DNA of 64,000 nt from Deinococcus sp. KNUC1210 (GCF_022344005.1 NZ_CP092190.1:1937001-2001000); one strand, 5' to 3'. Positions 11,393 through 21,050 are shown, numbered from the stretch's first letter. The notes: generated from the letters alone by a model not told the origin. Made by a program: numbers and translations.

Positions 11393-12207
11393 ATCTGACG
11401 GCTCTCTTCGGGCTGCTCTCGGCCCTGACGTATGGCGTGGGTGATTTCGCGGCGGGTATGGCCTCGCGCCGCGACTCGCCCGCCCGCGTCACGGCGCTCA
11501 CGCATCCGCTGGCCTGCCTGTTTTTTGTGCTGCTGGCGCTGTTTCGCCACGAACAGACGCCGCAGCTGGCCGATCTGGCCTGGGGAGCCGGGGCCGGACT
11601 GCTGGGCCTGGGGGCAGTGCTGCTGTTTTACCGCGCCCTGGTGCTCGGCCCGATGGGACTGGTCTCGGTGGTGAGTGCGGCGCTCTCGGCGCTGATTCCG
11701 GTGGCGGTGGGCGCGGCACTGGGCGAGACGCTGACGCCTCACAACCTGCTGGGCGTGGCCCTGACCATCGGCGGAATCGTGCTGCTGTCGCTTGCGCCCT
11801 CGCACGGTGGGCGCGGCGGTGTGCTGCCTGCCCTGCTGGCGGGGCTGGGCTTCGGACTGTTTTTCGTGATGCTGGCCCAGACATCGCCCGGCTCGGTGTT
11901 CTGGCCGCTGGCGGCGGCACGCTTCGCCAGCAGCGCGGTCATGGTGCCGCTCACGGCGCTGCGCGAGGGGCTGCGGCCCAATCGTCCCTGGCTGCTGGCC
12001 GCTGCCACGCCCGGCGACGCGCTCGGAAATCTGTTCTATCTGCTGGCGGCGCAGGCCGGGCGCATGGGCATCGCGGGCCTGCTTACCGGGCTGTATCCGG
12101 TGTTCACCACGCTGCTGGCCGCGCTCTTTCTGCACGAGCGGCTGCGGCGGCTGCAGTGGGCGGGCGTGGCGCTGGCCCTGGCAGGCGTTCCGCTCGTCAC
12201 GGGCTGA
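11389..12207 (+). CDS. EamA/DMT-superfamily membrane transporter
   Basis: 272 residues from GTG 11389, which overlaps the serS TGA by 4 bases. About ten hydrophobic segments are arranged as two EamA repeats, for example LLGLGAVLLFYRALVLGPMG, VALTIGGIVLLSLA, and in the second half GLLTGLYPVFTTLLAALFLHERL, the typical EamA signature ending in LHERL. Predicted inner-membrane drug/metabolite exporter; substrate unknown. Coupling to serS suggests shared expression, not necessarily shared function. Confidence 0.9.
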
Positions 12208-12269
12208 TTGCGCCAAAGCTGACGCCGTGAACCCGGTTCATCCTCCATGCCCAGAACGGAGCGGGCGTG

Positions 12270-12275
12270 TAAACT
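12270..12275 (+). promoter_or_regulatory. -10 box TAAACT for acpP
   Basis: TAAACT lies 33 bases before ATG 12309. Unlike most genes here, acpP has a short leader with a perfect AGGAGG (12296-12301), fitting very high expression. Confidence 0.45.
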
Positions 12276-12308
12276 GCTCGGGTACTGCCAAACACAGGAG
12301 GTTCAAGC

Positions 12309-12542
12309 ATGGAAACATTTGAACAGGTAAAAGAAGTGATCGTGGACAAGCTGGGTGTCGATGCCGAGAAGGTGGTGCCCGAGGCCCGCTTCGTGGAAGA
12401 CCTCGGCGCAGACAGCCTGGAGACGGTCGAACTCATCATGGGTCTGGAAGACAAGTTCGGCATCAGCATCGCTGACGAGGACGCCGAGCAGATCCGCACA
12501 GTGCAGGCAGCCGTCGATTACGTCGCCAGCAAGCAAGCCTGA
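12309..12542 (+). CDS. acpP: Acyl carrier protein
   Basis: 77 residues. The phosphopantetheine site is the Ser in [12 protein letters not shown]. Typical four-helix ACP sequence ([18 protein letters not shown] at the start). It carries growing acyl chains in type II fatty acid synthesis. AGGAGG 7 bases before ATG. fabF follows after a terminator. Confidence 0.98.
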   Translation: METFEQVKEVIVDKLGVDAEKVVPEARFVEDLGADSLETVELIMGLEDKFGISIADEDAEQIRTVQAAVDYVASKQA

Positions 12543-12544
12543 GC

Positions 12545-12580
12545 TCAGCTCAGAACTGACTGTCAGCTCAGAACTGACTG
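12545..12580. repeat. Perfect 18-bp tandem duplication after acpP
   Basis: The 18 bases starting TCAGCTCAGAACTGACTG occur twice back to back (12545-12562, 12563-12580), two bases after the acpP stop and directly before its terminator. Confidence 0.85.
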
Positions 12581-12606
12581 GGTGCGGCTCAGGCCGTGCC
12601 CTTTTT
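12580..12606 (+). terminator. Intrinsic terminator of acpP
   Basis: GGGTGCGGC (12580-12588) pairs with GCCGTGCCC (12593-12601) through seven Watson-Crick and two G-U pairs, with a 4-base loop TCAG, followed by TTTTT. Confidence 0.85.
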
Positions 12607-12819
12607 GTGCCGGGTGCAGGTGGCCGGGCCGCTCTGTGCATGGCTGCTTTCTACAGAATTAAAGTCGGTGCAGCCTACTTCCGGTATATTCACGGCATTC
12701 GGAGGCACTGTGAAGCAATACTCGAGTCCAGTCCTGCTTGCAGGGCGAGCGTTTAACCCACTCCTCCCGAAGTGTGCTGCGCTGTGCCGCAGCTTCTCCG
12801 GGTGTGTTCAGAGGTCGAT

Positions 12820-14054
12820 ATGAAACGTGTGGTCATCACAGGAATGGGGCCGGTCACGCCCATCGGTATCGGCGAGGCCGCCTTTGCCGAGGGCCAGCGC
12901 ACCGGCAAAAGCGGAATCGGCAGGATCACCCGCTTCGACGCCGAAAGTTTCCCTGCCGGATCGCCGGAGAGATTCACGAGGACCTGAGCGGGCGCATCGA
13001 TGCCCGCGAAGCCAAACGCCTCGACCGGTTCGTGCAGCTCGCCCTGATCGGCGCTGATCTGGCGATTGCCGACAGTGGCCTCACCGACAGCGAACTGCGC
13101 GGCGAGCACAGCGGCACCATCATCGGAACGGGTGTGGGCGGCATGGAAACCTGGGAAGAGCAGTCGGGCGTGGCGCATTCGCGTGGGTCCAGCCGCGTCA
13201 GCCCGATGTTCATTCCCATGATCATCTGCAATATGGCCTCCGGGCACGTCGCCATGCGCTACGGCCTGACCGGGCCGAGCAGCACCGTCGTCACGGCCTG
13301 CGCCACCGGCAGCGGAGCCATCGGAGACGCGTTCCGCACCATTCAGCTCGGACTGGCCGACATCATGTTGACCGGTGGCAGCGAGGCGGCCATCACGTCT
13401 TTTTCCATCGGGTCTTTCGGCAACATGAAGGCCCTCTCGACCCGCAACGACGAGCCCACCACCGCCAGCCGTCCCTTCACCGCCTCGCGTGACGGCTTCG
13501 TGCTGGGCGAGGGTGCGGGCATTCTGGTGCTCGAAGAGCTGGAACACGCGCTCGCACGTGGCGCACGTATCCATGCCGAGCTGGTGGGCTACGCGACCAG
13601 TGCCGACGCCTACCACATCACCATGCCTGCTCCGGAAGGACGCGGCGCACAGGTGGCGATGCGGGCAGCCCTGAAGAGCGCCGGCATCACGCCCGAGCAG
13701 GTGGGCTACATCAACGCGCACGGCACCAGCACGCCCGCCAACGATCTGAACGAGACGCTGGCGATTCAGGCGGTGTACGGCGAGCATGCCAGCAAGCTGG
13801 CGGTGAGCAGCACCAAGAGCATGACCGGGCACCTGCTGGGCGCTGCCGGGGCCATCGAGGCCATCGCGGTGGCCCAGGCCCTGCGCGACGGCATCTTGCC
13901 ACCCACCATGAACTACAACGACCCGGACCCGGCCCTGACGCTCGACTTCATTCCCAATGTGGCCCGGGAGCAGCAGGTCGATTACGCCATGAGCAACTCG
14001 TTCGCCTTTGGCGGGCAGAACGCCGTGCTGGTGCTGAAGCGCTGGGTAGACTGA
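12820..14054 (+). pseudogene. fabF: 3-oxoacyl-[ACP] synthase II, frameshifted as sequenced
   Basis: ATG 12820 opens MKRVVITGMGPVTPIG and continues to FDAESFP; the frame then derails while the adjacent frame continues CRIAGEIHEDLSG to the end. One extra C in the CCC at 12951-12953 restores SFP-CRIAGE, matching family members (FP-x-RIAGE). The downstream part has the full Cys-His-His set: Cys in TVVTACATGSGA, His in NAHGTSTPANDL, His in SMTGHLLGAAG. It condenses malonyl-ACP with acyl-ACP. The protein would be about 411 residues, normal for FabF. Given its importance and the homopolymer context, an assembly error is the better explanation. Confidence 0.88.
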
Positions 14055-14069
14055 AGTTCAGAACCCATC

Positions 14070-14113
14070 GGGGCGGCGTCGGTGCCGGGTTGACCCCCGC
14101 CTGACGCCGCCCC
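14070..14113 (+). terminator. GC-rich hairpin after fabF
   Basis: GGGGCGGCGTC (14070-14080) and GACGCCGCCCC (14103-14113) pair perfectly over 11 bases with a 22-base loop. It begins 15 bases after the fabF stop, with no T tract, and abuts the likely ppk promoter (TATCTT 14116-14121). Confidence 0.5.
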
Positions 14114-14132
14114 CGTATCTTCATGAGAGGCC

Positions 14133-16210
14133 ATGACCGTGAAACATAAGAAAGCGCCCCAGGGCGAAACCCACAGCACCAGTGCGCTGCCGGACAGCCT
14201 CTTCCTGAACCGGGAACTGTCGTGGCTGGCCTTCAACGAGCGGGTGCTGGCCGAGGCCCAGGATGTCCGCAATCCGCTGCTGGAACGCCTGAAATACGCG
14301 GCGATCTGCGGCAGCAACCTCGACGAATTTTTTATGGTGCGCGTGGCGGGCGTCCACCGGCAGATCGCGGCGGGCGTGGCGATCAAATCGCCCGACGGTC
14401 TGCTGCCCCGCGAAACGCTGGCGCGGGTGCGCGAGCAGACCCACGTGATGCTGCGTGAGGTCGAGAAGGCCGCTCGCCGCGCCATTGCCGATCTGCACAC
14501 GGCAGGCGTGCGGATCATGCGGGTGGCCGATCTGGGCAAGAAGGCGCGGGCGGCGCTGCACGCGCACTACCTGACGCAGATTCAGCCGGTGCTGACGCCG
14601 CTGGTGGTCGATCCCAGCCATCCGTTTCCGTACATCAGCAACCTGAGCCTGAATCTGGCGGTGCTGCTGCGCGACGAGGAAAGCGAGAACGGGCAGGAAT
14701 TTGCGCGGGTCAAGATTCCGGTCGGTGTGCTGCCGAGATTCGTGGTGATCGGTGACGTGTATCTGCTGCTCGAAGACGTGATCGCCGAACACCTGCCCGA
14801 GCTGTTTCGGGGGCGCGAGGTTCTGGCGTCGTATGAATTCCGGGTCACGCGCAATACCGATTACGAGTTCGACGAGGAAGAGGCCGAGGACCTGCTCGCC
14901 ACCATCGAGGACGGGCTGCGGCGACGCCGGTTCGGGGCGGTGGTGCGGCTGGAAGTGACGCGTGAGATGCCGCAGAACCTGCTGGATTTCCTGACCGAGC
15001 GGCTGCGCCTGAACGAGCTGGACGTGTTCGAGCTCGAAGGGCCGCTGGGCACCGCCGACCTGATGGGGTTTCCGGCCAGAACGCCCGAGCTGAGCTATCC
15101 GGCCTTCACGCCGCATCTGCCCGACCTGGGCGACGACGACGACGACGGCATCTTTGCCGAACTCGCACGCGGCGACCAGCTGCTCCACCACCCATACGAC
15201 AGCTTCGGGGGGTGCTGGCCTTTCTGGAAGCGGCGGCGGCAGATCCGGACGTGCTGGCGATCAAGCAGACGCTCTACCGGACCGGCGACGATAAACGCCT
15301 GCTGGGGGCACTCCGCACCGCCGCCGAGAACGGCAAACAGGTGGTGGCGCTGATCGAACTCAAGGCGCGTTTCGACGAGCAGCGCAACATTTCGTGGGCG
15401 CGGCAGCTGGAGCGGGCCGGGGCGCACGTGGTCTACGGCGTCAGCGGTCTGAAGGTACACGGCAAGGTGGCGCTGGTGGTGCGGCGCGAGGGCGGGCGGC
15501 TGCGCTCTTACGTCCACATCGGCACCGGGAACTACAACGCCAAGACCGCCCGGCTGTACACCGATCTGTCGCTGCTCTCGGCGCGGGAAGATCTGGGCGA
15601 CGATGTGGCGCGGCTGTTCAACCACCTGACCGGCTATTCCGAGGCCGAATACCGCAGCCTGCTGGTGGCCCCCGATACCGCCCGCAGCGGTCTGGTGGCG
15701 TGTCTGGAACGCATGGCCGAATCCGTGAAGGCCGGGCAGCACGCCTGGGCGCGGATCAAGATCAACCAGCTCACCGACCCTGCCATGATCGAGGCGCTGT
15801 ACGCGGCGTCGAGTGCGGGGGTCAAGATCGATCTGATGATCCGGGGCGTGTGCTGCCTGCGTCCGGGCGTGCCGGGACTCTCGGAGAACATCCGGGTTCA
15901 CAGCCTGCTGGGGCGGTATCTGGAGCATGCCCGCATCTATTCCTTCGGGCATGGAGACGGTCGCGCACCCGATCAGGTGCAGGTGTACATCGGCAGCGCC
16001 GACTGGATGAGCCGCAACCTGGATCGCCGGGTCGAGGTGCTGGCCCCGGTGCAGGACGCCCGCCATCAGCAGGGGCTGCTCGATCTGGTGGCGACCGAGT
16101 GGGCCGACACACGCGGCAGCTGGGAACTGGGACCGGACGGCGTCTACCGCAAACTGCAGGGCGATCTGAGCGCTCAGAGCAGCTTCATGGAGGCGAGAAG
16201 CAGGAGTTAG
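14133..16210 (+). pseudogene. ppk: Polyphosphate kinase 1, frameshifted as sequenced
   Basis: The N-terminal part (14133 to about 15206) has the PPK1 opening FLNRELSWLAFNERVLAEA and NLDEFFMVRVAGV and runs to HHPYDSFGG. The next frame continues VLAFLEAAAADPDVLAIKQT to the stop at 16210. One extra G in the six-G run 15207-15212 joins them. The second part holds the active-site His in GLKVHGKVAL, the phosphate-binding segment IGTGNYNAKTARLYTD and the second His region RYLEHARIYSF. Restored length is about 692 residues, normal for PPK1. It reversibly makes polyphosphate from ATP. All catalytic motifs remain, supporting a sequencing artefact. Confidence 0.88.
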
Positions 16211-16293
16211 CGCCCGGCAGGAGGAAGGCAGCGCCAGCCTTTGGCTGTTCCTTAGCCCCGGCGTCTCTTTCCTGACCCGTGCTTCTCAACCCC

Positions 16294-16299
16294 TATATT
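16294..16299 (+). promoter_or_regulatory. -10 box TATATT for the flavin reductase
   Basis: TATATT ends 6 bases before ATG 16306. Confidence 0.55.
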
Positions 16300-16305
16300 T
16301 ACCGC

Positions 16306-16770
16306 ATGAGCCTTCCGCCCCATGAATTCCGTGAAACTCTGGGCCGCTTCGTCAGTGGCGTCACTGTGGTGACGGCTGCCCACGACGGCGAGCGCCGGGG
16401 CATGACCGCCAGCGCCTTCGTCTCGGTCAGCCTGACGCCGCCTCTGATTCTGGTCAGCGTCGACAGAGGAGCGACCATGCATGCTCGGCTGCTGGAGGTG
16501 GAGCGCTTCGGCGTGAACGTGCTGAGCACCCAGCAGCGTGAACTCAGCCGCCACTTCGCGGGCCGCCCGGATGCGGGCCTGAATGTGCCCTGGATGGATC
16601 ATGAAGGGCTGCCCCTGATCGGCGGAGCAGTGGCGCAGCTGGTGTGCCGCAAGGTGGAAGCGCACGAAGCGGGCGACCACACGCTGTTTATCGGAGAGGT
16701 GGAATACAGCCGCTACACCGACGACGACCCACTGGTGTATTTCCGGGGCCAGTATCACGAACTGGGGTGA
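16306..16770 (+). CDS. Flavin reductase-like (FMN-binding split-barrel) protein
   Basis: 154 residues from ATG 16306 (MSLPPHEFRETLGRFVSGVT). Family hallmarks are FRETLGRFVSGVTVVTA, GMTASAFVSVSLTPPLILVS (flavin-contact loop), FGVNVLSTQQRELSRHFAG and the closing LVYFRGQYHEL. Such proteins reduce FMN or FAD with NAD(P)H, often for a partner monooxygenase, which is not seen nearby. Convergent with the radical SAM gene, 16 bases apart. Confidence 0.9.
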   Translation: MSLPPHEFRETLGRFVSGVTVVTAAHDGERRGMTASAFVSVSLTPPLILVSVDRGATMHARLLEVERFGVNVLSTQQRELSRHFAGRPDAGLNVPWMDHEGLPLIGGAVAQLVCRKVEAHEAGDHTLFIGEVEYSRYTDDDPLVYFRGQYHELG

Positions 16771-16786
16771 AGGAGCTGGTCTGGCG

Positions 16787-18325
16787 TCAGTCTGCCGAGA
16801 CTCCCTGAGGAGTGCTGCGAACCCGGCGCTGACGTGAAAGAGCTTCCTCGTGCTGCGCCAGCGAAGGCCCCCAGAATTCCTCGACGGTGGGGCCATCCTG
16901 CCTGTGATCGAGGCGGAAAAACAACTCCCAGACTTCGTGGAACCACACCCGCCGCCCAACGTCGTAGTACCAGCGCATGGCGTGCAGGAACCGTGGATCG
17001 CGGCTGCTGAGCATCCGCCACAGCATTCGGGGGCGCAGCTGGACGATCAGTTCGATGGCCTTGAACCAGACGAAGGTCTTCCAGGTCGGAACGTGCTGGG
17101 TTGCCAGCACCTGATGTTTGTAGTCCCACTTGGTCTGATCGCTCAGAATGACCCGGCGATCTTTGACGGTGTTGAAAAACGGGGTCCAGCGATGCGGCGT
17201 GATGTAGAGCATCTGGATCTGGTCGGGATCGTACATCAGCAGTTGCCGGATGGAGCGCCGGTAATCCTGTTCGGTTTCTTCCTCGAATCCCAGGACATAC
17301 GTCGCCATCGAAAGAATGCCGTGCTGCCGCAGCAGCCGGATGGCTTCGCGGTCATCCTTGGTGGTCGAACCCTTGCGAATGCTCTGGAGCGTGGTCTGAT
17401 CGTAATTCTCGATGCCCAGCAGAAAGCGGATGACGCCTGCCTTGCGGTACAGATGCAGAATGTCGGCGTCGCGCACGATGTCGCCTGCACGGGTCGAGCC
17501 GACCAGCGTCACAGGGACGTTTTCGGCAATCAGAGCTTCCAGAAAAGCTTTCCATGCCGGGCGTGAGCCGGTCGGCAGCTCGTCTGCAAAATTGAACAGC
17601 TCGACTCCGTGCTGACGGTACATCCGGGCGATCTCGGCGGCAAATTTGACCGGGTCGCGGTGCCGCCACTGCGTCCAGAAGCCGCGCTGTCCACAGTAGC
17701 TGCACTGGAACGGGCAGCCACGGGAGAACTGCACCACCACCGCCTTCATCCGGCCCCAGTAGCTGTACTGGTCGTGGTCGATGAGTTCCCAGCCCACTCT
17801 GTAGTCGTCCAGATTCTGGATCATCGGCGCGGACGAAGTGCCGACCACCTGGCCGCCCTGTCGGAAGGCGAGTCCTTCGATCTGCGCCAACGCCTCGCCC
17901 GCTGCCAGTGCCTGCATCGCCCGGGTGGTGGTGCGCTCGCCCTCGCCGCGCACGATCACATCGATCTCGGCAACGTCGCGCAGAATGTCCTGCCAGTGGT
18001 AGGTGGGATAGACGCCGCCGTACACGATGGTCAGCTGCGGCATGCTCTGTTTGAGTGCCCGCGCGATCTTCACCACGGTCGGATGGGCCGAGGTCGATCC
18101 GGCGTGCCCGATCATCAGCACGTCGGGCGCGAATCGTAGCACCCCGTGGAGGATATCGGGCAGCCCCAGCGCCTTCAGGTCGGCGTCCAGCAGTTCGACC
18201 GTGAATCCCGCATCCAGCAGAGGACCACCGATGCTCAGCAGACCCAGTGGCGGTAGCTGCTCGGTCGGAATCCGGCTGCCGATGGCCGTATGTGGCGGGT
18301 TGAGCAGCAGAATTCGTAGAGGCAT
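16787..18325 (-). CDS. B12-binding-domain radical SAM protein, BchE-like
   Basis: 512 residues. The N-terminal Rossmann-type cobalamin-binding domain (about 1-150) begins LRILLLNPPH and contains MIGHAGSTSAHPTVVKIARA and IVYGGVYPTYHWQDIL. The radical SAM core (about 195-400) has CPFQCSYCG, the CxxxCxxC that binds [4Fe-4S]. A C-terminal helical extension (about 400-512) is rich in Trp. This architecture is class B methylase/BchE (Mg-protoporphyrin ester cyclase) type. The organism shows no chlorophyll genes, so the substrate is unknown. -10 TACAGT (18335-18340) lies 9 bases before ATG. It stands alone, with no biosynthetic partner genes. Confidence 0.85.
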   Translation of the reverse strand: MPLRILLLNPPHTAIGSRIPTEQLPPLGLLSIGGPLLDAGFTVELLDADLKALGLPDILHGVLRFAPDVLMIGHAGSTSAHPTVVKIARALKQSMPQLTIVYGGVYPTYHWQDILRDVAEIDVIVRGEGERTTTRAMQALAAGEALAQIEGLAFRQGGQVVGTSSAPMIQNLDDYRVGWELIDHDQYSYWGRMKAVVVQFSRGCPFQCSYCGQRGFWTQWRHRDPVKFAAEIARMYRQHGVELFNFADELPTGSRPAWKAFLEALIAENVPVTLVGSTRAGDIVRDADILHLYRKAGVIRFLLGIENYDQTTLQSIRKGSTTKDDREAIRLLRQHGILSMATYVLGFEEETEQDYRRSIRQLLMYDPDQIQMLYITPHRWTPFFNTVKDRRVILSDQTKWDYKHQVLATQHVPTWKTFVWFKAIELIVQLRPRMLWRMLSSRDPRFLHAMRWYYDVGRRVWFHEVWELFFRLDHRQDGPTVEEFWGPSLAQHEEALSRQRRVRSTPQGVSAD

Positions 18326-18334
18326 CGTGATTCC

Positions 18335-18340
18335 ACTGTA
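18335..18340 (-). promoter_or_regulatory. -10 box TACAGT for the radical SAM gene
   Basis: On the minus strand TACAGT lies 9 bases before ATG 18325. Confidence 0.5.
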
Positions 18341-18381
18341 AAGGAGACCACGACGCCTCTACGGCTCAGATGACCAGCTTG

Positions 18382-19167
18382 TTACAGCTCGAAATCGTCG
18401 CCCAGATAGTGCCGCCGCGCATCCTCGTCGGTGGCGAATTCCTGCGGCGTGCCCTGAAATTTCACCTCGCCGTCGTACATCAGATACACCCGGTCGGTGA
18501 GGGCGATGGTCTCGCGCACGTTGTGGTCGGTGATAAACACCCCGATGCCACGGCGCTCCCGCAGTTCCAGAATCAGGCGCTGAATCTCGCGGATGCTCTT
18601 GGGATCGACGCCGGTAAACGGTTCATCGAGCAGCAGGAAGTCGGGGTCGGTGGTGAGGGCGCGGGCCAGTTCCAGCCGCCGCCGCTCGCCGCCCGAGAGC
18701 TGATAGGCGAAGCTGCCCGCGAGGTGCGACAGGCTGAATTCAGCCAGCAGCGCATCGGCCCGCTGTTCCTGCTCGGCCCGCGTCAGTTTCTGAAATTCCA
18801 GGATCGCCAGCAGGTTATCTCGGGCGGTCATCTTGCGAAAAGCGCTCGGTTCCTGCGGCAGATAGCCCACGCCGCGCCGCGCCCGCTCGTGCATCGGCAG
18901 GCGGGTGATGTCCTCGCCGCGCAGCAGAATCTGACCGCTGCCGGGACGGATAAAGCCGACCATCATATAAAAGGTGGTGGTCTTGCCCGCTCCGTTCGGT
19001 CCGAACAGCGCCACGATCTCGCCGCGCTGCACCCGCAGATCGACGCCGCGCACCACGGCCCGCCGCCCGTAGGTCTTGGAAAGTCCACGCGCCACCAGTT
19101 CGGGCGCACTGCCAGACGGCGTGGAGAGCGGAGAGGCGGCGCTGTGGACGGTGGGCTGGGCGGTCAC
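18382..19167 (-). CDS. lptB: LPS-export-type ABC transporter ATP-binding protein
   Basis: 261 residues from GTG 19167, the start set by TATGCT 6 bases upstream. Walker [11 protein letters not shown]-loop [13 protein letters not shown], signature [12 protein letters not shown], Walker B FLLLDEPF with the H-loop [10 protein letters not shown], and the C-terminal YLGDDFEL, all LptB-like (COG1137). A Pro/Ser-rich N-terminal extension of about 22 residues precedes the ABC fold. Deinococcus lacks classical LPS, so the transported lipid or glycolipid is uncertain. No Lpt permease gene is adjacent. Confidence 0.88.
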   Translation of the reverse strand: MTAQPTVHSAASPLSTPSGSAPELVARGLSKTYGRRAVVRGVDLRVQRGEIVALFGPNGAGKTTTFYMMVGFIRPGSGQILLRGEDITRLPMHERARRGVGYLPQEPSAFRKMTARDNLLAILEFQKLTRAEQEQRADALLAEFSLSHLAGSFAYQLSGGERRRLELARALTTDPDFLLLDEPFTGVDPKSIREIQRLILELRERRGIGVFITDHNVRETIALTDRVYLMYDGEVKFQGTPQEFATDEDARRHYLGDDFEL

Positions 19168-19173
19168 GGACGC

Positions 19174-19179
19174 AGCATA
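19174..19179 (-). promoter_or_regulatory. -10 box TATGCT for lptB
   Basis: Minus-strand TATGCT ends 6 bases before GTG 19167. Confidence 0.55.
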
Positions 19180-19239
19180 GCAAGGCGAAATGATACGGAC
19201 TTCAGGAGCTAGATGCCGCGACTACATGCGGCGGGCCGT

Positions 19240-19635
19240 TCAGCGCAGTTTCAGCAGGCCCGCCCGCGTATCGCCAAAGCCGCAGCTCCGGTAGAAGCCT
19301 TCCAGCGGCGGCTCGTAGTCCACGTGCAGCCAGCCCGCGCCCCGAGCCGCCGCCGCCTGGGCAGCCTCCCGCACCAGCCGTGTTCCGATGCCGCGCCGCC
19401 CGAAGTCCGGATGAACGGCGGTATCGAGCAAAAAGGCATGCTGCCCGCCGTCCCAGGCCACGTTCACGAAGCCGACGAGCGCCCCGTCCACGTGCGCCGT
19501 GACCCAGCACAGGCTGCGCTTCAGCACGCGTTCCCAGCGCTCGGCGTCTTCGGCGTCGGCAGCGTACCCGAAGGCGGCTCCGTGCAGCGCGGCCAGCCGT
19601 GTACAGTCGGGCCACTCGCTGACGCTGAAGACCAC
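19240..19635 (-). CDS. GNAT-family N-acetyltransferase
   Basis: 131 residues. Motif A LLDTAVHPDFGRRGIGTRLVRE with the acetyl-CoA loop RRGIGT, and motif B EGFYRSCGFGD. Its ATG 19635 lies 5 bases after the kbl stop, so it is co-transcribed with kbl. An acetyltransferase beside an acetyl-CoA-using enzyme may be coincidence. Substrate unknown. Confidence 0.9.
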   Translation of the reverse strand: MVFSVSEWPDCTRLAALHGAAFGYAADAEDAERWERVLKRSLCWVTAHVDGALVGFVNVAWDGGQHAFLLDTAVHPDFGRRGIGTRLVREAAQAAAARGAGWLHVDYEPPLEGFYRSCGFGDTRAGLLKLR

Positions 19636-19640
19636 GGCCT

Positions 19641-20846
19641 TCAGCCGCCGATCACGCCCAGTTGCCGCCCGACTTCGGCATAGGCACTCAGCGCCGTGTC
19701 CAGATCCTCGCGGGTATGCTCGGCGGTCACGATGTTACGGATGCGTGCCAGTCCTTTCGGGACCGTCGGAAAGCCCAGTCCCACCGCGAAGATGCCGCGT
19801 TCCAGCAGCAGGCGGCTGGCCTCGAAGGCGGCGGGCGCTTCTCCGAAGATCACCGGGGTGATGGGCGTCTCGCTGCCGAAGATATCGAAGCCCAGCGTCT
19901 GCAACTCGCGCTTGAAGTAGCGGGTATTGTCCCAGAGGCGCTCGATAAACGAGCCGTCCTGCTGCACCAGTTCGATGGCCGCGCTCAGCGCTCCGACCAC
20001 GGCGGGTGGATGACCGGTCGAGAACAGGAAGGGCCGCGCCTTGTTGATCAGCAGTTCGCGCAGGTCCTGATGCCCAGCCGCGTAGCCGCCCACCACGCCC
20101 CAGGCTTTGCTGAGCGTGCCCACCTGGATCACGTCTTCGGCCTGTTGCAGCCCGAAATGATGCACTGTGCCGCGCCCCTGCTCGCCCAGGACCCCTGAAC
20201 CGTGCGCGTCGTCCACGTAGGTCACGGCGCCGAATTCGCGGGCCACCCTGACCATCTCGTCCAGCGGGGCAATGTCGCCGTCCATGCTGAACACGCCGTC
20301 GGTGATGACCAGTTTCAGACCGTCGGTCGGGTGTTCCTGCAGCAGGCGGCGCAGATCGGCCAGGTCCTTGTGCTTGAAGACCTTCTTGGTGGCCTTGCTC
20401 AGCCGCAGACCGTCGATGATGCTGGCGTGGTTCAGCTCGTCGCTGAGCACCAGATCGCCGTCCTGCAGCAGGCTGCCCAGCACGCCCTGGTTGGTGGTAA
20501 AGCCGCTCTGCAATACCAGCGCACTGCCCGTGTGCTTGAATTCTGCGAGCTGCGCCTCGAAGTCTTCGTGGATCTGCAGCGTTCCGGCGATGGTCCGCAC
20601 CGCCCCTGCGCCCGCACCCCACGCCTGCAGGTACGCGGCGGCCCGCTCCTTGACGAAGGGGTGATCGGCAAAGCCCAGATAGTTGTTGCTTGCCAGATTC
20701 ACCACCTCGCGCCCCAGAATGCGGGTGCGGGCACGCTGCGGAGCCTCCAGGACACGCGGGCTGATGAACAGTCCGGCCTCCCTGAGGCGGTTCAGCTCGC
20801 TCGAAAGGCGGTCTTGAAGGCTGGTCGCCTGTAGCGCTGTGGTCAT
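19641..20846 (-). CDS. kbl: Glycine C-acetyltransferase / 8-amino-7-oxononanoate synthase family
   Basis: 401 residues of the alpha-oxoamine synthase fold. The PLP lysine is in VGTLSKAWGVVGGY. Other cofactor contacts are LQSGFTTNQGVL, DELNHASIIDGLRLS, DGVFSMDGDIAPL and YVDDAHGSGVLG. Kbl cleaves 2-amino-3-oxobutyrate with CoA to glycine and acetyl-CoA; BioF uses alanine and pimeloyl thioester for biotin. The sequence reads more like Kbl, but Thermus/Deinococcus members can be dual, and no tdh or bio gene is adjacent. TACACT 6 bases upstream sets ATG 20846. Confidence 0.88.
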   Translation of the reverse strand: MTTALQATSLQDRLSSELNRLREAGLFISPRVLEAPQRARTRILGREVVNLASNNYLGFADHPFVKERAAAYLQAWGAGAGAVRTIAGTLQIHEDFEAQLAEFKHTGSALVLQSGFTTNQGVLGSLLQDGDLVLSDELNHASIIDGLRLSKATKKVFKHKDLADLRRLLQEHPTDGLKLVITDGVFSMDGDIAPLDEMVRVAREFGAVTYVDDAHGSGVLGEQGRGTVHHFGLQQAEDVIQVGTLSKAWGVVGGYAAGHQDLRELLINKARPFLFSTGHPPAVVGALSAAIELVQQDGSFIERLWDNTRYFKRELQTLGFDIFGSETPITPVIFGEAPAAFEASRLLLERGIFAVGLGFPTVPKGLARIRNIVTAEHTREDLDTALSAYAEVGRQLGVIGG

Positions 20847-20852
20847 ACCTCA

Positions 20853-20858
20853 AGTGTA
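20853..20858 (-). promoter_or_regulatory. -10 box TACACT for kbl
   Basis: Minus-strand TACACT ends 6 bases before ATG 20846. Confidence 0.6.
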
Positions 20859-20918
20859 GAGCGGCGCAGGCCACCGCAGGGGTCGAGCTTTTCCACAGAC
20901 AGGCGCGGGCGGGAACTC

Positions 20919-20924
20919 TATGCT
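20919..20924 (+). promoter_or_regulatory. -10 box TATGCT before a 36-codon ORF
   Basis: TATGCT ends 6 bases before GTG 20931, the same geometry as confirmed genes in the window. Confidence 0.35.
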
Positions 20925-20930
20925 GCCGAT

Positions 20931-21041
20931 GTGACCCTGATGATAAGCAGGGAATGCCGTGTGTTCGACCTGTTGGCTGCCCTGCACTTTGATCGGCACG
21001 GCGACGTGAGACAAATGTGTCAGTTTTCCCCCATATACTGA
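20931..21041 (+). CDS. Possible leaderless small protein (36 aa)
   Basis: GTG 20931 to TGA 21039-21041 encodes VTLMISRECRVFDLLAALHF and 16 further residues with two Cys. The only support is the TATGCT box at the leaderless spacing and the position in an otherwise empty 204-base spacer; its stop overlaps the -10 box of the roadblock gene, so reading it could interfere with or couple to that gene. Could be chance. Confidence 0.25.
   Translation: MTLMISRECRVFDLLAALHFDRHGDVRQMCQFSPIY
21034..21039 (+). promoter_or_regulatory. -10 box TATACT for the roadblock operon
   Basis: TATACT lies 11 bases before ATG 21051, with GAGGA in between as a weak ribosome site. Confidence 0.5.
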
Positions 21042-21050
21042 GGACCGCCC

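Noticed and set aside
12545..12580. Doubled 18-mer as a possible CRISPR start
   Set aside because: Only two copies with no spacer between them and no cas genes.
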